From Diploscapter coronatus (lineage: Eukaryota > Nematoda > Chromadorea > Rhabditida > Rhabditidae), in contig OZ038423.1 in assembly GCA_964036155.1 (NCBI GenBank), forward strand, positions 15,329,249 to 15,393,248: a stretch of DNA of 64,000 nt, in the 5' to 3' direction. Shown here one piece after another: positions 12,101-35,263 of the stretch; positions within the stretch are counted from its first letter, which is position 1; each line of letters begins with the position of its first letter. Position numbers and translations under genes: made by a program. Under the pieces are notes generated by a model. That model worked only from the letters and a program-made list of their open reading frames with translations, did not search any database and had not been told where the DNA came from.

Positions 12101-13837
12101 CAACCTTCTTTATAAGAGATTTGCAGGTTCTGTTCGGCCGTTTGGTGACGACTGCCTCGAACATCATCCAGCTGTACATTCTGCTGGCTCCTCGCCATCA
12201 CAAAGAAGCACTCGCCACTGTGCCGCAAATGACTGGTATTTTTTAACGATTTTTTTTTTCTAGAAAATAAACAAATTTTAGCGATTTTCTACAACAACTG
12301 CTACTATCTGTGTCATCGCCTAATGCTGCTCACTCACGATGTGCTCAGGGACGCAAAGAAGGCTGATCCGGCTAAGGTAGATTTTAAAGGAAATTCAGAA
12401 GCAAATTATTGAGTCACAAAGAATACAATTTTCACTTCTCTTTCGGGTTCTTTTAAAAATGTCTGCTTTTCTTTAACAACCTATCTCTGCTAAACTGTTC
12501 AAATAAAAAAACTCCACATTTTCTGGACTCTTGATTTCCAGTAAATTAATTCTTTTCAGTACGAGGCAATTCGTCCTCTGCTGGCGAATTTCATTGAGCC
12601 CTTGCGCGAAAATGCAGGCAACTGCATGAATGCCTTCCTGTCGCAGGCCAGAAGACAGCTCAGCCTCGCTCTCTCTGTTCAGGATAGTAAGCATCTTTCA
12701 GATGCTCATTTCTAGCAATTCAATTTGCAGTGTTCGATCGTTTGGAAGACCTCGAGAAAGCAGATCAATGCAGGAAGATTCTCAAGCAGTGCACTGCACA
12801 GATCCAATCCATCGCAAAAGTTTGGAAGGAGGTATACTTTTAAAGTTTATAATTTTATCTTTGAAAATTCGATAAAATGAGAAGTGTTTTTCTTTTAGAA
12901 TTACCTAGATTCTAACATATTCTAGTATGTTTTTCATCGAGAACTGATATATTGTAGGCGCGCGGCGAACAAATTGTTCACATGCAAAGCATGCGAGTTG
13001 CCGCCAATTTGCGTGGAAACAGTGCTCAGAGCGCGAAACAGGAGAAAAGGGAGCATTAGTATCGTATATGCGAATAATTTGTCCGCCGCGCGCCTACAAT
13101 AGTTAATGTAATAATGTCAAAAAATACTAGGGACAAAGCTTCATTCATTTCTTCTTGCTTCAGGTTTTGACTGAGTCTGTCTATTGCAAGGCTCTTGGGA
13201 CGATCGTCTCGTACCTGTTAGAGAGCATCAACGCTCTGTTCATGTCGATGGAAGACATTCGCACCTACGATGCGGATGTGGCTGCTCTCGCCGTGCAGAC
13301 GCTCGTCATGGAGATGGACCGATTGTTTGAGGTAAAATTGATTCAGAAATTCACTTTTTCTAAAAGATATTTATTTTTCTTTACTTTACAAAGAATAGCT
13401 CAGTGTTCGTTATTAGATCTTGCATTGGGTGCGAAATGAAATATTTTTCAGTCATGAGTATATTGATGTAAGAATTTGCAGATCAATGGTCGCACGCACA
13501 TCCACTCTATGTGTCCGAGGGAGTACTTCAGAACGAAGGAGATCATTTTCTGTCTTCAGGCTAATCTCCAGGTATAATTTTCAAGAGAGGAAAAGTAGCG
13601 AACAAACTATTTTGGCATTTTCTATATTTTTCTCCTATATTTACCCACATTTCTTCTTGCTAAATTGTCCGAAAATTTCAACTAACCTATTTTTAATTCC
13701 AGGCAATTTCTGACCGTTGGTGCGACGGCAAGGGTCCCCTGGCGCAGTACCTGACTCCGAACGAGGTGCGTCACTTGGTGAAGGCTCTCTTCCAGAACAG
13801 CGACTATCGCAAGCGACTGCTCGAAACTATCTGCTAA
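9156..13837 (+). CDS. ZW10: ZW10: RZZ kinetochore and NRZ tethering complex subunit
   Basis: ZW10 works with Rod and Zwilch at kinetochores to recruit dynein and sustain the spindle checkpoint, and with NAG and RINT1 in Golgi-to-ER vesicle tethering. The model has 19 exons and 749 residues (human is 779), phase-consistent: 9156-9195, 9238-9356, 9493-9552, 9598-9795, 9952-10146, 10333-10479, 10642-10727, 10775-10898, 11045-11143, 11185-11328, 11563-11705, 11747-11816, 12127-12235, 12282-12376, 12560-12686, 12731-12831, 13164-13331, 13482-13571, 13703-13837. The C-terminus is diagnostic: DRWCDGKGPLA followed by VRHLVKALFQNSDYRK matches the conserved ZW10 end. The N-terminal third is coiled-coil-like. 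Several introns are only 42-45 bp. Intron 16 carries the inverted-repeat element at 12952-13099. Confidence 0.93.
12952..13099. repeat. GC-rich-ended MITE with TA flanks in ZW10 intron 16
   Basis: The ends TTGTAGGCGCGCGGCG and CGCCGCGCGCCTACAA are perfect inverted repeats, with a looser match continuing inwards (AACAAATT against AATTTGTC). The element is bounded by TA at 12950-12951 and 13100-13101, as for Tc1/mariner-type insertions. It is 148 bp and has no open frame of note. Confidence 0.7.
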
Positions 13838-14317
13838 ACCTGAAATTAATGACTGGATGATTCGGCGAAATTCCTTTCCTATTTATTTTTAATTGAACCT
13901 CGGGTGAACACATTGTTGAATCGCAATTTATTTATTTTTTTAACTAAAATTTTCTTGCTCAACGATACAATTTCCCCTTTACCTGCTTTTCATAATGAGT
14001 TTTACACCGACAGAAATGATTTTTTTTAAATGAGCTCGTAGGCGAAATTTGCTCCTTCCTTTTTTACTCGGTTATTTTTTTACCCTTTCTTATTTGGTTT
14101 GTACAATTTTTCTTTGCAGAGAGATGGAACTTTCCATTTTATCTTTAACTCGGATAACCTGACATACTCTCCACACGATCCTTGTCCTATTTCACTTACC
14201 TATTTTCATTTTCATTTTTCCCGTTGAATTATGGTTGCTTTCCCGATTTCTCCCTCCTGCATATGGGTATTTCTTTGTCAAATGTGGACCGACAAATTTT
14301 ATCGCCGTGAAATATAA

Positions 14318-14323
14318 AATAAA
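14318..14323 (+). terminator. Possible ZW10 polyadenylation signal
   Basis: AATAAA lies 481 bases after the ZW10 stop codon in an AT-rich stretch. The hexamer is common in such DNA, so this is a candidate only. Confidence 0.3.
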
Positions 14324-15232
14324 TTATTTTAGGTTTTTTTTTAAGAAAATCGATTTAGCATGAATTTCAATAGCACAAAAAACTAAAATAGCAGCATTTC
14401 GTTCGCACAAAGTACTACCAATTCAAGCTAAAATTTCAACTTCTTTGAGCTTTGAATAGTCTCTATGAAATCAAACAATCTTCAGACGTCTCTTTCCATC
14501 TATGAATGAAAATTCTTCAAAAAGAATTTCAGTCTTCAGGTACTTTTCCTCTTACAACTTCGTGATGCATTTCATCCTTCAGATTCACTGCATTTCATTG
14601 TATTGCATGCCCTTTTCCATCCCTCGAGTCTGACTTTTTCTTCTCCTCGAAAATCTGCTTGGCTCATCTCTTTCCTTCTCTTTTTCCTTCTCACCTTTTG
14701 AGTGGCCCTCTCAAATTCATCGCCTTTCCCCTCTTTATTTCTGTTTGGAGTTTCTATTTTCAACAATCGACAATTACCGTTGCATGTACTGATCCCAGGG
14801 GTTTTCATGATTCCTTATTCTTTCACTTTTTTCTGAAGGATTAATGAATATTCTCCAAAATTCCTAAAATTACCACAATACCATTTCTTCCCTATGCTCT
14901 TAGATCCAAAATTAGATGAATTCCATAGAAGGTACTCGTCTTTTCCTTTCCCCATTTATACAGTGCATTATGTTTTTCATGCTTTACCATGCTTCGCTTT
15001 ATTTGGATAGGCATCTATATCTGAATTTGATCGGTTCAACTCTATTAGCATATCTGACCGTTGCATAAAACACACAGATCATCGCTATACATTCAATATC
15101 CCTTGTTCTATTCTGTTTAGTTTGGATCTATTCCGAGAGGATTCATGCTATTTTTAGCTCCATGCCTTTGAATTTCTGATCTAGGGCTTTCTAAAAGCCA
15201 TTTTCTTTCACAAAAATTTATAATCAAATTAT

Positions 15233-15241
15233 TTTTTTCAG
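15233..15241 (+). promoter_or_regulatory. Candidate trans-splice acceptor of the ShK gene
   Basis: A strong TTTTTTCAG ends 55 bases before the start codon at 15297, with no supported upstream exon. It fits a spliced-leader acceptor or the end of a 5' UTR intron. Confidence 0.35.
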
Positions 15242-15296
15242 ATATTCAGAAAGCCAAATTTGAGTCTGTTTTTTTCAATTATCAAAAGTTATTGGA

Positions 15297-17939
15297 ATGG
15301 CCCGACTGCTTTTGAGCAGTAATCGTCAAAGACTAATCAACTTCACCCTATTCATCACCATACTTCTAACCTATATTTCTTCATCATCAGCAGCCAGATT
15401 CTTTGATGCGTGTCCAGGCAGACGGCTCTCAATCGGAGGTCGAACATATCGTAATTTTTGCACTCCCAATATTTTCATTTTTAGCACAAATAATAACGCA
15501 AAAATCGAATTACAAAATTCTATTTGATTAATTTTATCGCGAAAATCAGCTTCTATTGGCAGCATATGCTATCCTTTTATTTGTGCTAAATCTTAAATAA
15601 TTTCATTACTTCCAGCCTGCTTGGCCGGACTTTGTCCTTCGGGATCGGAATGCATAAATTCGTACTGCTGCCGAGTGAAGACGACCACGACCTCGAGCGT
15701 GTCCTTGGAAATCGAGGAGAAGGAGGAGTTCGGCAAGTGTAGCAGTGGGAAGAACGCCATCGGGGAATGCATCGAGAGCACCTGTCCTAGTGGGTTCTAT
15801 TGCGAAAATGGACTCTGCTGCAGTTAGTTTTGAGCTTCATTTTATGAATTTTAACAGATGAAAAAATATCTTTAAAAGGTTTATCTTCATCATTTACTTA
15901 TTTTTAATAGTTTTGAAAGATTCAAAATATACTCAAATTAGTATTCCTTGAAAAGGGTTGATCTTCATCAATAATTTAACTTTACTTCAAAATGCCATCA
16001 ATTTCTAGAAAAAGCCCATGTCAATGGAACGACAAAATCGTCACTTTCAAAATTATCGACGTCTTCTCCAGTCAATGCATCTTCGAAGAAATCGAGCAGG
16101 AAGAAAAGTTGGACCTTCATCAAGAAAATGAAAAAGAAAATACTTTAGCCACCCGAATGTCAGCCAAAACATTCACTCGGCTTCCATCAACAACTCCTTT
16201 CCAAACAACGACGACAATTCCTGAAGCTGAATCTGAAGAAATGGAAGAGACAACAGAGAAACGAACCACTTTAACCACGAAGGGAACCACGATGAAACCA
16301 AGAAAGAAGGCTATTATTATTAGCGAGAATAGTGAAGAGGTAACATTTTTGTCCTTTCGAGAATTGCTGTATCTAAAAATTCAGAGTGGTGAAATCGAAA
16401 CATCGACAATGGAAGAAATAGCGAGTACAACGGAAGAAGATGAAAATAATGAGGCAATTTTCGGAGAAAAAGCCTGAAATTATCGAATCTTTAGATAGTT
16501 GACGAAATTGAGTGGCCGATTTCAAGCACTATAAAGACAATACTACCACAGACCTCGACTGGCACGACGAAGAAGAGAAAACAGAGCACCAAGAAACGAA
16601 TCACTACAGCCATGCCGAGGTTGATATTTTTAGACAATTTGGATTCCTCACCAACTCATAAAGGCTGGACGAAAGCTTCGATTTCGGTTTCGGATTTTTT
16701 CAAAGTCAAAAACGCTTTCGGTTTTTCAAAATTTCGCTTTCGTTCAACCCTGCAACTCATACCGAAATAGTGCAAGAAGAACCCCTATTGAGCCTCTACC
16801 ACCCGCTAAGGTGAAAGTTTTAGGTGGAGAAATGGCTAAAAATCCAAATCGTAATATTTTTAGAAAATGTGTTAGAATTTTGATGATTACATCGTTTTTC
16901 ATAATTTTATACAAATTTTCATATTTTCAGAACAACAACAACAACAACAGAAGAACCTTCAACAGGCGAAGCTGAGGAAGAAGTCGAAGGAGAAGAGAAT
17001 GAAAAAGAGGATAAAGAAGAGGAACCAGGACAGGGCAAGGAGACTGATAATAAAGTTGAAGTTGGAATCTGTCCCGTTGGGGAGCCTATTGGAGGTTTTC
17101 TTCTTTAGATTACAGTCCTTAAACTTATTCAATTTTAGAATGTATTAGCGGTAAGTGCAGAGAGCGCGAGCTCACCCACTTTGCGAAGACAAAGTCAAAG
17201 AGCGATTTTTCGTCACTTTTTTCAACAAATCTAGAAAATTTTGCTTGTTTTCTTTTTCCATTATTAGATGTTACATTAGGGAACATTTTTGCAAGGCACG
17301 CTTTTCTCTTGACGAAAATTCGCTCGCAAAAATGGATTGTCGTCTTCAGAAATCCATATCTTCGGTTACACTGATCGATCCGTTTTTCATGAAATTTTTT
17401 GCAACGTGCTTGTCTTGCTTGAAAATTTCATAGAAAACTCGTATCGAATCTTTGTTTTCGCATTGAAAAACTCATTCGCGTTCTCTAGGTAAATGCCCTG
17501 AAGGCCACACCTGTTTCAATGGAATGTGCTGTAAGTATTGTTCTAAATAAGTTCTAAAAAAAGTTAAAATCTCAGGTATTTTGACCCCACACATCAATTG
17601 CACAGATGAGTTGAACGGCTGTTTTGTTCATTTATGCAACAGAAGAGGCTATTTGGAGTTCATGACGAAATCCTGTGCGAAAACCTGCGCGCGATGTCAT
17701 TTGACCGATTTGGCAAGGGATCAAAACAAAACTAGACATATTTTTGAATTTCAGTCCAAAAGTGAATTACTGGATTGTCGCGATCGGAGGGGTGATTGTG
17801 CAGGTGAAGATTTAAATTTGGAAAATACTACAAGTTTATTAACATTTTAGAATGGGCAAAGGAAGGCTTCTGCGATTCGACCCTCTATACGACTAGGCAG
17901 AAGTTGAAGTTCTGCGGAAAAAGTTGTAAATTGTGCTGA
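15297..17939 (+). CDS. Secreted protein: three CC modules, Thr/Glu linker, two ShK domains
   Basis: A 475-residue secreted protein from 12 phase-consistent exons: 15297-15438, 15616-15822, 16009-16107, 16149-16339, 16385-16453, 16495-16619, 16771-16850, 16951-17094, 17139-17150, 17489-17530, 17576-17803, 17851-17939. An N-terminal signal sequence has its hydrophobic core near residues 15-34. Three repeats follow the pattern CP-x-G ... G-x-C ... CPxGxxC ... CC; two come early, then a Thr/Glu/Lys-rich, mucin-like linker, then the third ([13 protein letters not shown]). Two ShK-type six-cysteine domains close the protein, near residues 376-411 and 434-475. Such proteins are typical of nematode cuticle, surface or secretions; the exact role is unknown. 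Oddities: a GC-AG intron after 16453, a 12-nt microexon (17139-17150), and a MITE-derived intron (17151-17488). The acceptor before 16951 is the least certain join; 16931 is an alternative. Confidence 0.85.
16661..16752. repeat. Short fold-back element (GGG family) with 9-bp target duplication
   Basis: The left end AGGCTGGACGAAAGC is inverted at the right end (GCTTTCGTTCAACCCTG). The element lies between two perfect copies of CAACTCATA (16652-16660 and 16753-16761). It is in an intron of the ShK gene. Internal sequence is rich in TTTCG/TTCGG units on both arms. Confidence 0.75.
17158..17487. mobile_element. hAT-like MITE forming almost a whole intron
   Basis: The left end CAGAGAGCGCGAG and the inverted right end TAGAGAACGCGAA are imperfect terminal repeats that continue to a shared AAGACAAAG/AAAACAAAG about 35 bases in. 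The element is flanked by GGTAAGTG (17150-17157) and GGTAAATG (17488-17495), an 8-bp duplication with one change. The left copy supplies the 5' splice site; the element's final TA plus the first G of the right copy supplies the 3' splice site TAG. Splicing removes the element and one duplicate exactly. A related copy is at 43925-44195. Confidence 0.8.
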
Positions 17940-19557
17940 AACTTTGTTTGAATTCCGATCTGCCAATATCATTGAATCATTCCAAATTCTTAATGATTAC
18001 TATATCAAACTCATTATTTTGCAATCTCAAATTCGATATTTCTAAAATGTATTCTCTGCTAGTAATCTCGTTTAGAGAACTTCTCTTTAGGTATCTGCAG
18101 TGCAGAACTAGCTTATCTGTATATACCGAATAATGAATTATTGTATAACTTTAAGAGATAAAATGAAGATAAGCACATATTTGATTAGGCTATGCATAAC
18201 CAAAAATTCGTAAATTGCTAGAAAAGTTGATGATTGGACAATTTATTCTTTCTACATGATAAAACGAAATGACCGAACGAGAAAATTAGGGTATAAATAC
18301 GCGACGAAAACAGGCAAAAATGAAGGAAACCACATCGACACTCACAAAAATCGGTGCACAATTAAATTAGAATAGTTGCGATGAAAATGGAAATGAAAAC
18401 GAGAGGATAAATGAGATAAAATAAGAATTACGGTATAAAATGATAAAACGTAGAGGAAAGGAATATTTATAGAGCACATACATTTACCAAGTTTGGATTT
18501 TAAGCAAATTTCATCCATATGATAAGTTCGATCAACTTTGGATAAAATTATCCCAAAATTTAAATTCAAATGAAGGAACGAGTATTGCTGAAAATGGAGT
18601 CGAAGGCCTACACCCTACCATTTTATAAGAATGGTGGCAATGAGTAATTGGTGCATTTCAGTCAAAAGATAAAGAAAAAATAAATAAATTACAATTATCT
18701 TCGACTAAAATGCCAATTTCACTTTAAAACACGAGATTTCGGTCGAGAAGAGAAAATTACGGAGTAAAAAATAAAAGTTTTGCCTTTTTATGATTTTTAT
18801 CTCAAAGAAGAAAAACTTGAGTAATAAAATCAGACATATAGAAAGAAGATGTTGAATTTGAGAAGGAAATTAGAAATCCTAATTTGTCAGGTTTTCTAAA
18901 TTTTCTCAAAAATTTCATATTTGGAAAAAGAATATTTTCTGAAAAGGAAAATTTTAAATGTGAATATTCGAGTAAACGGATCGCAGGAGAAAATGATCGA
19001 AAAATGGGAAAATAAGAGGATGCAAGTACTTTCCTAGCATGAATTAGTGCAATTCTCCTAAACGCTATTTTTCTCACTTTTTTATCCGCTTCAGAAGAAA
19101 AATGCCAAATTTTAAGAGAACTATGCTCATTCTTGGGGAAAAGTGTTTGCAACCAAAATGAGACGAGAGTCGGGTTGAAAACGACACGATCAAAATTCCG
19201 ATAAAAAATCGGTAAAATATAAAGAAAATCGACTATGCAAATCAGACAATTTTGATGAAAATGAACACAGAATGGAGCGCTTGCTTCATAAATAAATTAG
19301 CTCGCAAAGATTGGAGGAGGATGATAAAATACTGCGCGCATTAAAAGAGCAACACACCAAATGAACACAAAAATTGAAAATGAGAAGGGAAAAGTCGTAG
19401 AAAATCAAATCGGATAAGTAGATCCAATAGAAAATAAATAACGAATAAGAATACGAATAATTATGAATGGGTGTGTGATTCGCTGCAGAGACGCAGAGCG
19501 AAACTATGAGCTGAATGATCCACTTTGCTGTGCAGAGTCAATTGACTCGTGAATAGT
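17940..19557. other. Convergent intergenic region (ShK gene and PRRC2 3' ends)
   Basis: About 1.6 kb of AT-rich DNA between two stop codons on opposite strands. A 116-codon open frame on the minus strand (18802-19152) has no recognisable domain, splice context or coding-like composition and is not called. The region must hold both 3' UTRs. Confidence 0.6.
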
Positions 19558-33149
<13,592 letters not shown>

Positions 33150-33154
33150 GAAAT

Positions 33155-33161
33155 CTGAAAA
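33155..33161 (-). promoter_or_regulatory. 3' splice site just upstream of PRRC2 start
   Basis: A TTTTCAG lies 5 bases before the start codon. Either a 5' UTR exon is joined here (a stretch bounded by an acceptor and a donor exists at 33385-33508) or a spliced leader is added. The sequence alone does not decide. Confidence 0.4.
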
Positions 33162-35263
33162 TAAAGAACAAACTAATTTTCTTAAACTTTTCGCACGCTT
33201 TTCAAGATAAAAATGTGGCATGGAAAATTTTACAAGCCTTATTCCTTGAAAATCGATATTCTTCAAGCAGATTTTTTCAGCATTCGTGAAATACTCCCGA
33301 CGTTTTCTAGCTATATAATGGAGTCAAAACAATAAAATCAACTCATTTCGACTTTTTTATAAAGGAAAAATTATGAAAACTTACACCGAAAGTAGAAGGA
33401 ATAAGTTGAAGAGAAGAAGAAGAGACGAGCGGCGACTGCTGTAGGGACAGAATGGTGGAGAAGTTGATAAAACGACCGACAATCAGCAAAATCCGACCGG
33501 ATCAAACCCTGCAAACCAAAAAGTAGTAAACGGAAATTGATGTGTTCCTGCAGAATTCACGAATGAACACCGTCGCCATTAATGTGCAAAGAAATCCAAT
33601 TTTGAGATAGGTAACATAGAAATAGAAAAATGAGTGGATTTTACAATTGACCGTGACACAGATCGACATCAGATCGCGAAGAAACGTATCCAAAATGTGA
33701 ACGATTCCCGAATAATTAGGACGAGGAGATCCAGAGAAAGACTTTCACTCGAACACAAAAAACAGAAACAGAACAGGGCGATTGAATGAACATGAAGACA
33801 ATTGAGGATGAAGAATTCAAGTGGATGGAATCGACAATGGAGAACGAACGGAGGAGCGCAGATGAGATGGATAAACCGTTCAAATGGCTAGTCGACGCAC
33901 GGACAGCTGGATTGCAGTCAAATTGGAGCAGTCGACAGGAAAAAAGCAATTTCGAAAGTAATCGATAAAATCGATATCTCGCAAGGTTGTGTAATCCATA
34001 GTGAAAGAGAGCAAATGGTTGAATTCGCGAGTGGAGAGAGACGGAGAATAAAGAGTGTGCAGAGAAGCTGGAAATGGACGAAATAGAGAGAGTTTGAAGG
34101 GGTAAAGATAGAGGGGAAAGAGAAAATCGATAATGGGAAGACGAAGAGAGAGAAAGGGAGAGGGACGACATGAACAGCAGCAGCAGCAGCAGCAGCAGAG
34201 GGAGAAATGAGGATAGAGGAGAGAGTAGGGAGGGAAGGAGAGAGGAAAAGAGGAGCAGAGGAGAACACTACCACTCGGCCAGACGGACAGCGGACAGAAC
34301 ACACGTCACTCCATCCACTCGATCCACACTGCTTCTCCAGCCCTACAACCCAAATCCAGTATGACCATTATTCGAACGATGCAATGCGATGCGAGAGTGG
34401 AGATGAGTATGAGAAGCGAATCATAAACCACAGGACATTAGAAAGATACAAAGTTGATTCGCGAAAACAGCTGATTTTACGAAATAACAATCGACAAAAA
34501 TGTTTTAAAAATCAAATTGGAAATTTGAAGGAAAGCGAATAGCTGTACTGTTTTTAGCCGTGATCGTTGTGATCAGGACTGTTGCGGAATCGAATTAAAA
34601 AAATCGGGTTCGGATTCAGAATCGGAATCGTCCAAAAACGCCGGGATTTGCGGAATCGGAACTTCCGCAACAGCCCCGTTCTGAAGTTGAAAATAATTGC
34701 AGAAAACGATTGATTATAAAAAATTTTAGCATTTTATTTGCGTATTTCATGATGATAATTTGCTAATCCTATGTAACATTAAAAATGATTCGCATTTCAC
34801 AGTAGAATAACGACTCATTATGATTTTTAAACTTGCTTTGTGATACTGTTATTTTATGACAGAAGAAGATAGGGATATATTTATTCTTTTATTATTCAGA
34901 AACATCGAATATTTGCATGACCTCATAACCTTACACCCATACGGACATTTCCCATTCTTAACGAAGGCAATGGGGAATTATCTAAATTTTGAATTTTAAT
35001 TAAAGACGCCAGAACTATATACAGAGTTACTTTAGCCATCAAAATAAATCTTCTGAATACAATCCTGCTCATTTAAATGTTACAGCACCAAGAACGACGT
35101 ATTTGGAAATTCAGATACAGATTAAGGAAAGCGAAATTCCGAACTGCAGTTTCATCGATTCACAAAATGGGGGAGGAGCAAACTATGGTCTAAAGATCTT
35201 TGTAGTGTCTATTTCTGTGAACCAAATATAATAAATAAAAGAATAAATTAAGACATTCAACAA
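33162..35263. other. Region between PRRC2 and SLC12A9, with a purine-rich tract
   Basis: This should contain the PRRC2 promoter and 5' UTR (candidate noncoding exon 33385-33508) and the SLC12A9 3' UTR. A tract rich in G and A on the plus strand covers about 34080-34270 and includes a CAG run at 34172-34198; it produces long but spurious open frames on both strands. A hairpin-like element lies at 34577-34676. A TTTATT at 34876, which reads AATAAA on the minus strand, could serve SLC12A9. No gene is supported. Confidence 0.5.
34577..34676. repeat. Fold-back element rich in TTCGGAAT units
   Basis: GGACTGTTGCGGAATCG on the left answers GGGCTGTTGCGGAAGTTCCG read inverted from the right. The interior contains repeated TCGGATTC/GAATCGGAAT units. 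It resembles the GGG family in size and style, but I could not find its target duplication. Confidence 0.5.

Larger units (their letters stand above)
13838..15296. other. Intergenic: ZW10 3' end and upstream region of the ShK gene
   Basis: No supported gene. Pyrimidine-rich stretches (for example 14590-14710) give open frames on both strands without splice structure or recognisable protein. The first part must hold the ZW10 3' UTR. Confidence 0.6.

Noticed and set aside
18802..19152. 116-codon open frame on the minus strand
   Set aside because: AT-rich, Phe/Lys/Ser-heavy, no recognisable domain, and lies between two convergent gene ends.
33716..34304. Long overlapping minus-strand open frames of up to 151 codons rich in Ser/Leu/Pro/Cys
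   Set aside because: They are products of a purine-rich tract with a CAG repeat; no domains, no splice signals, and several frames are open at once.
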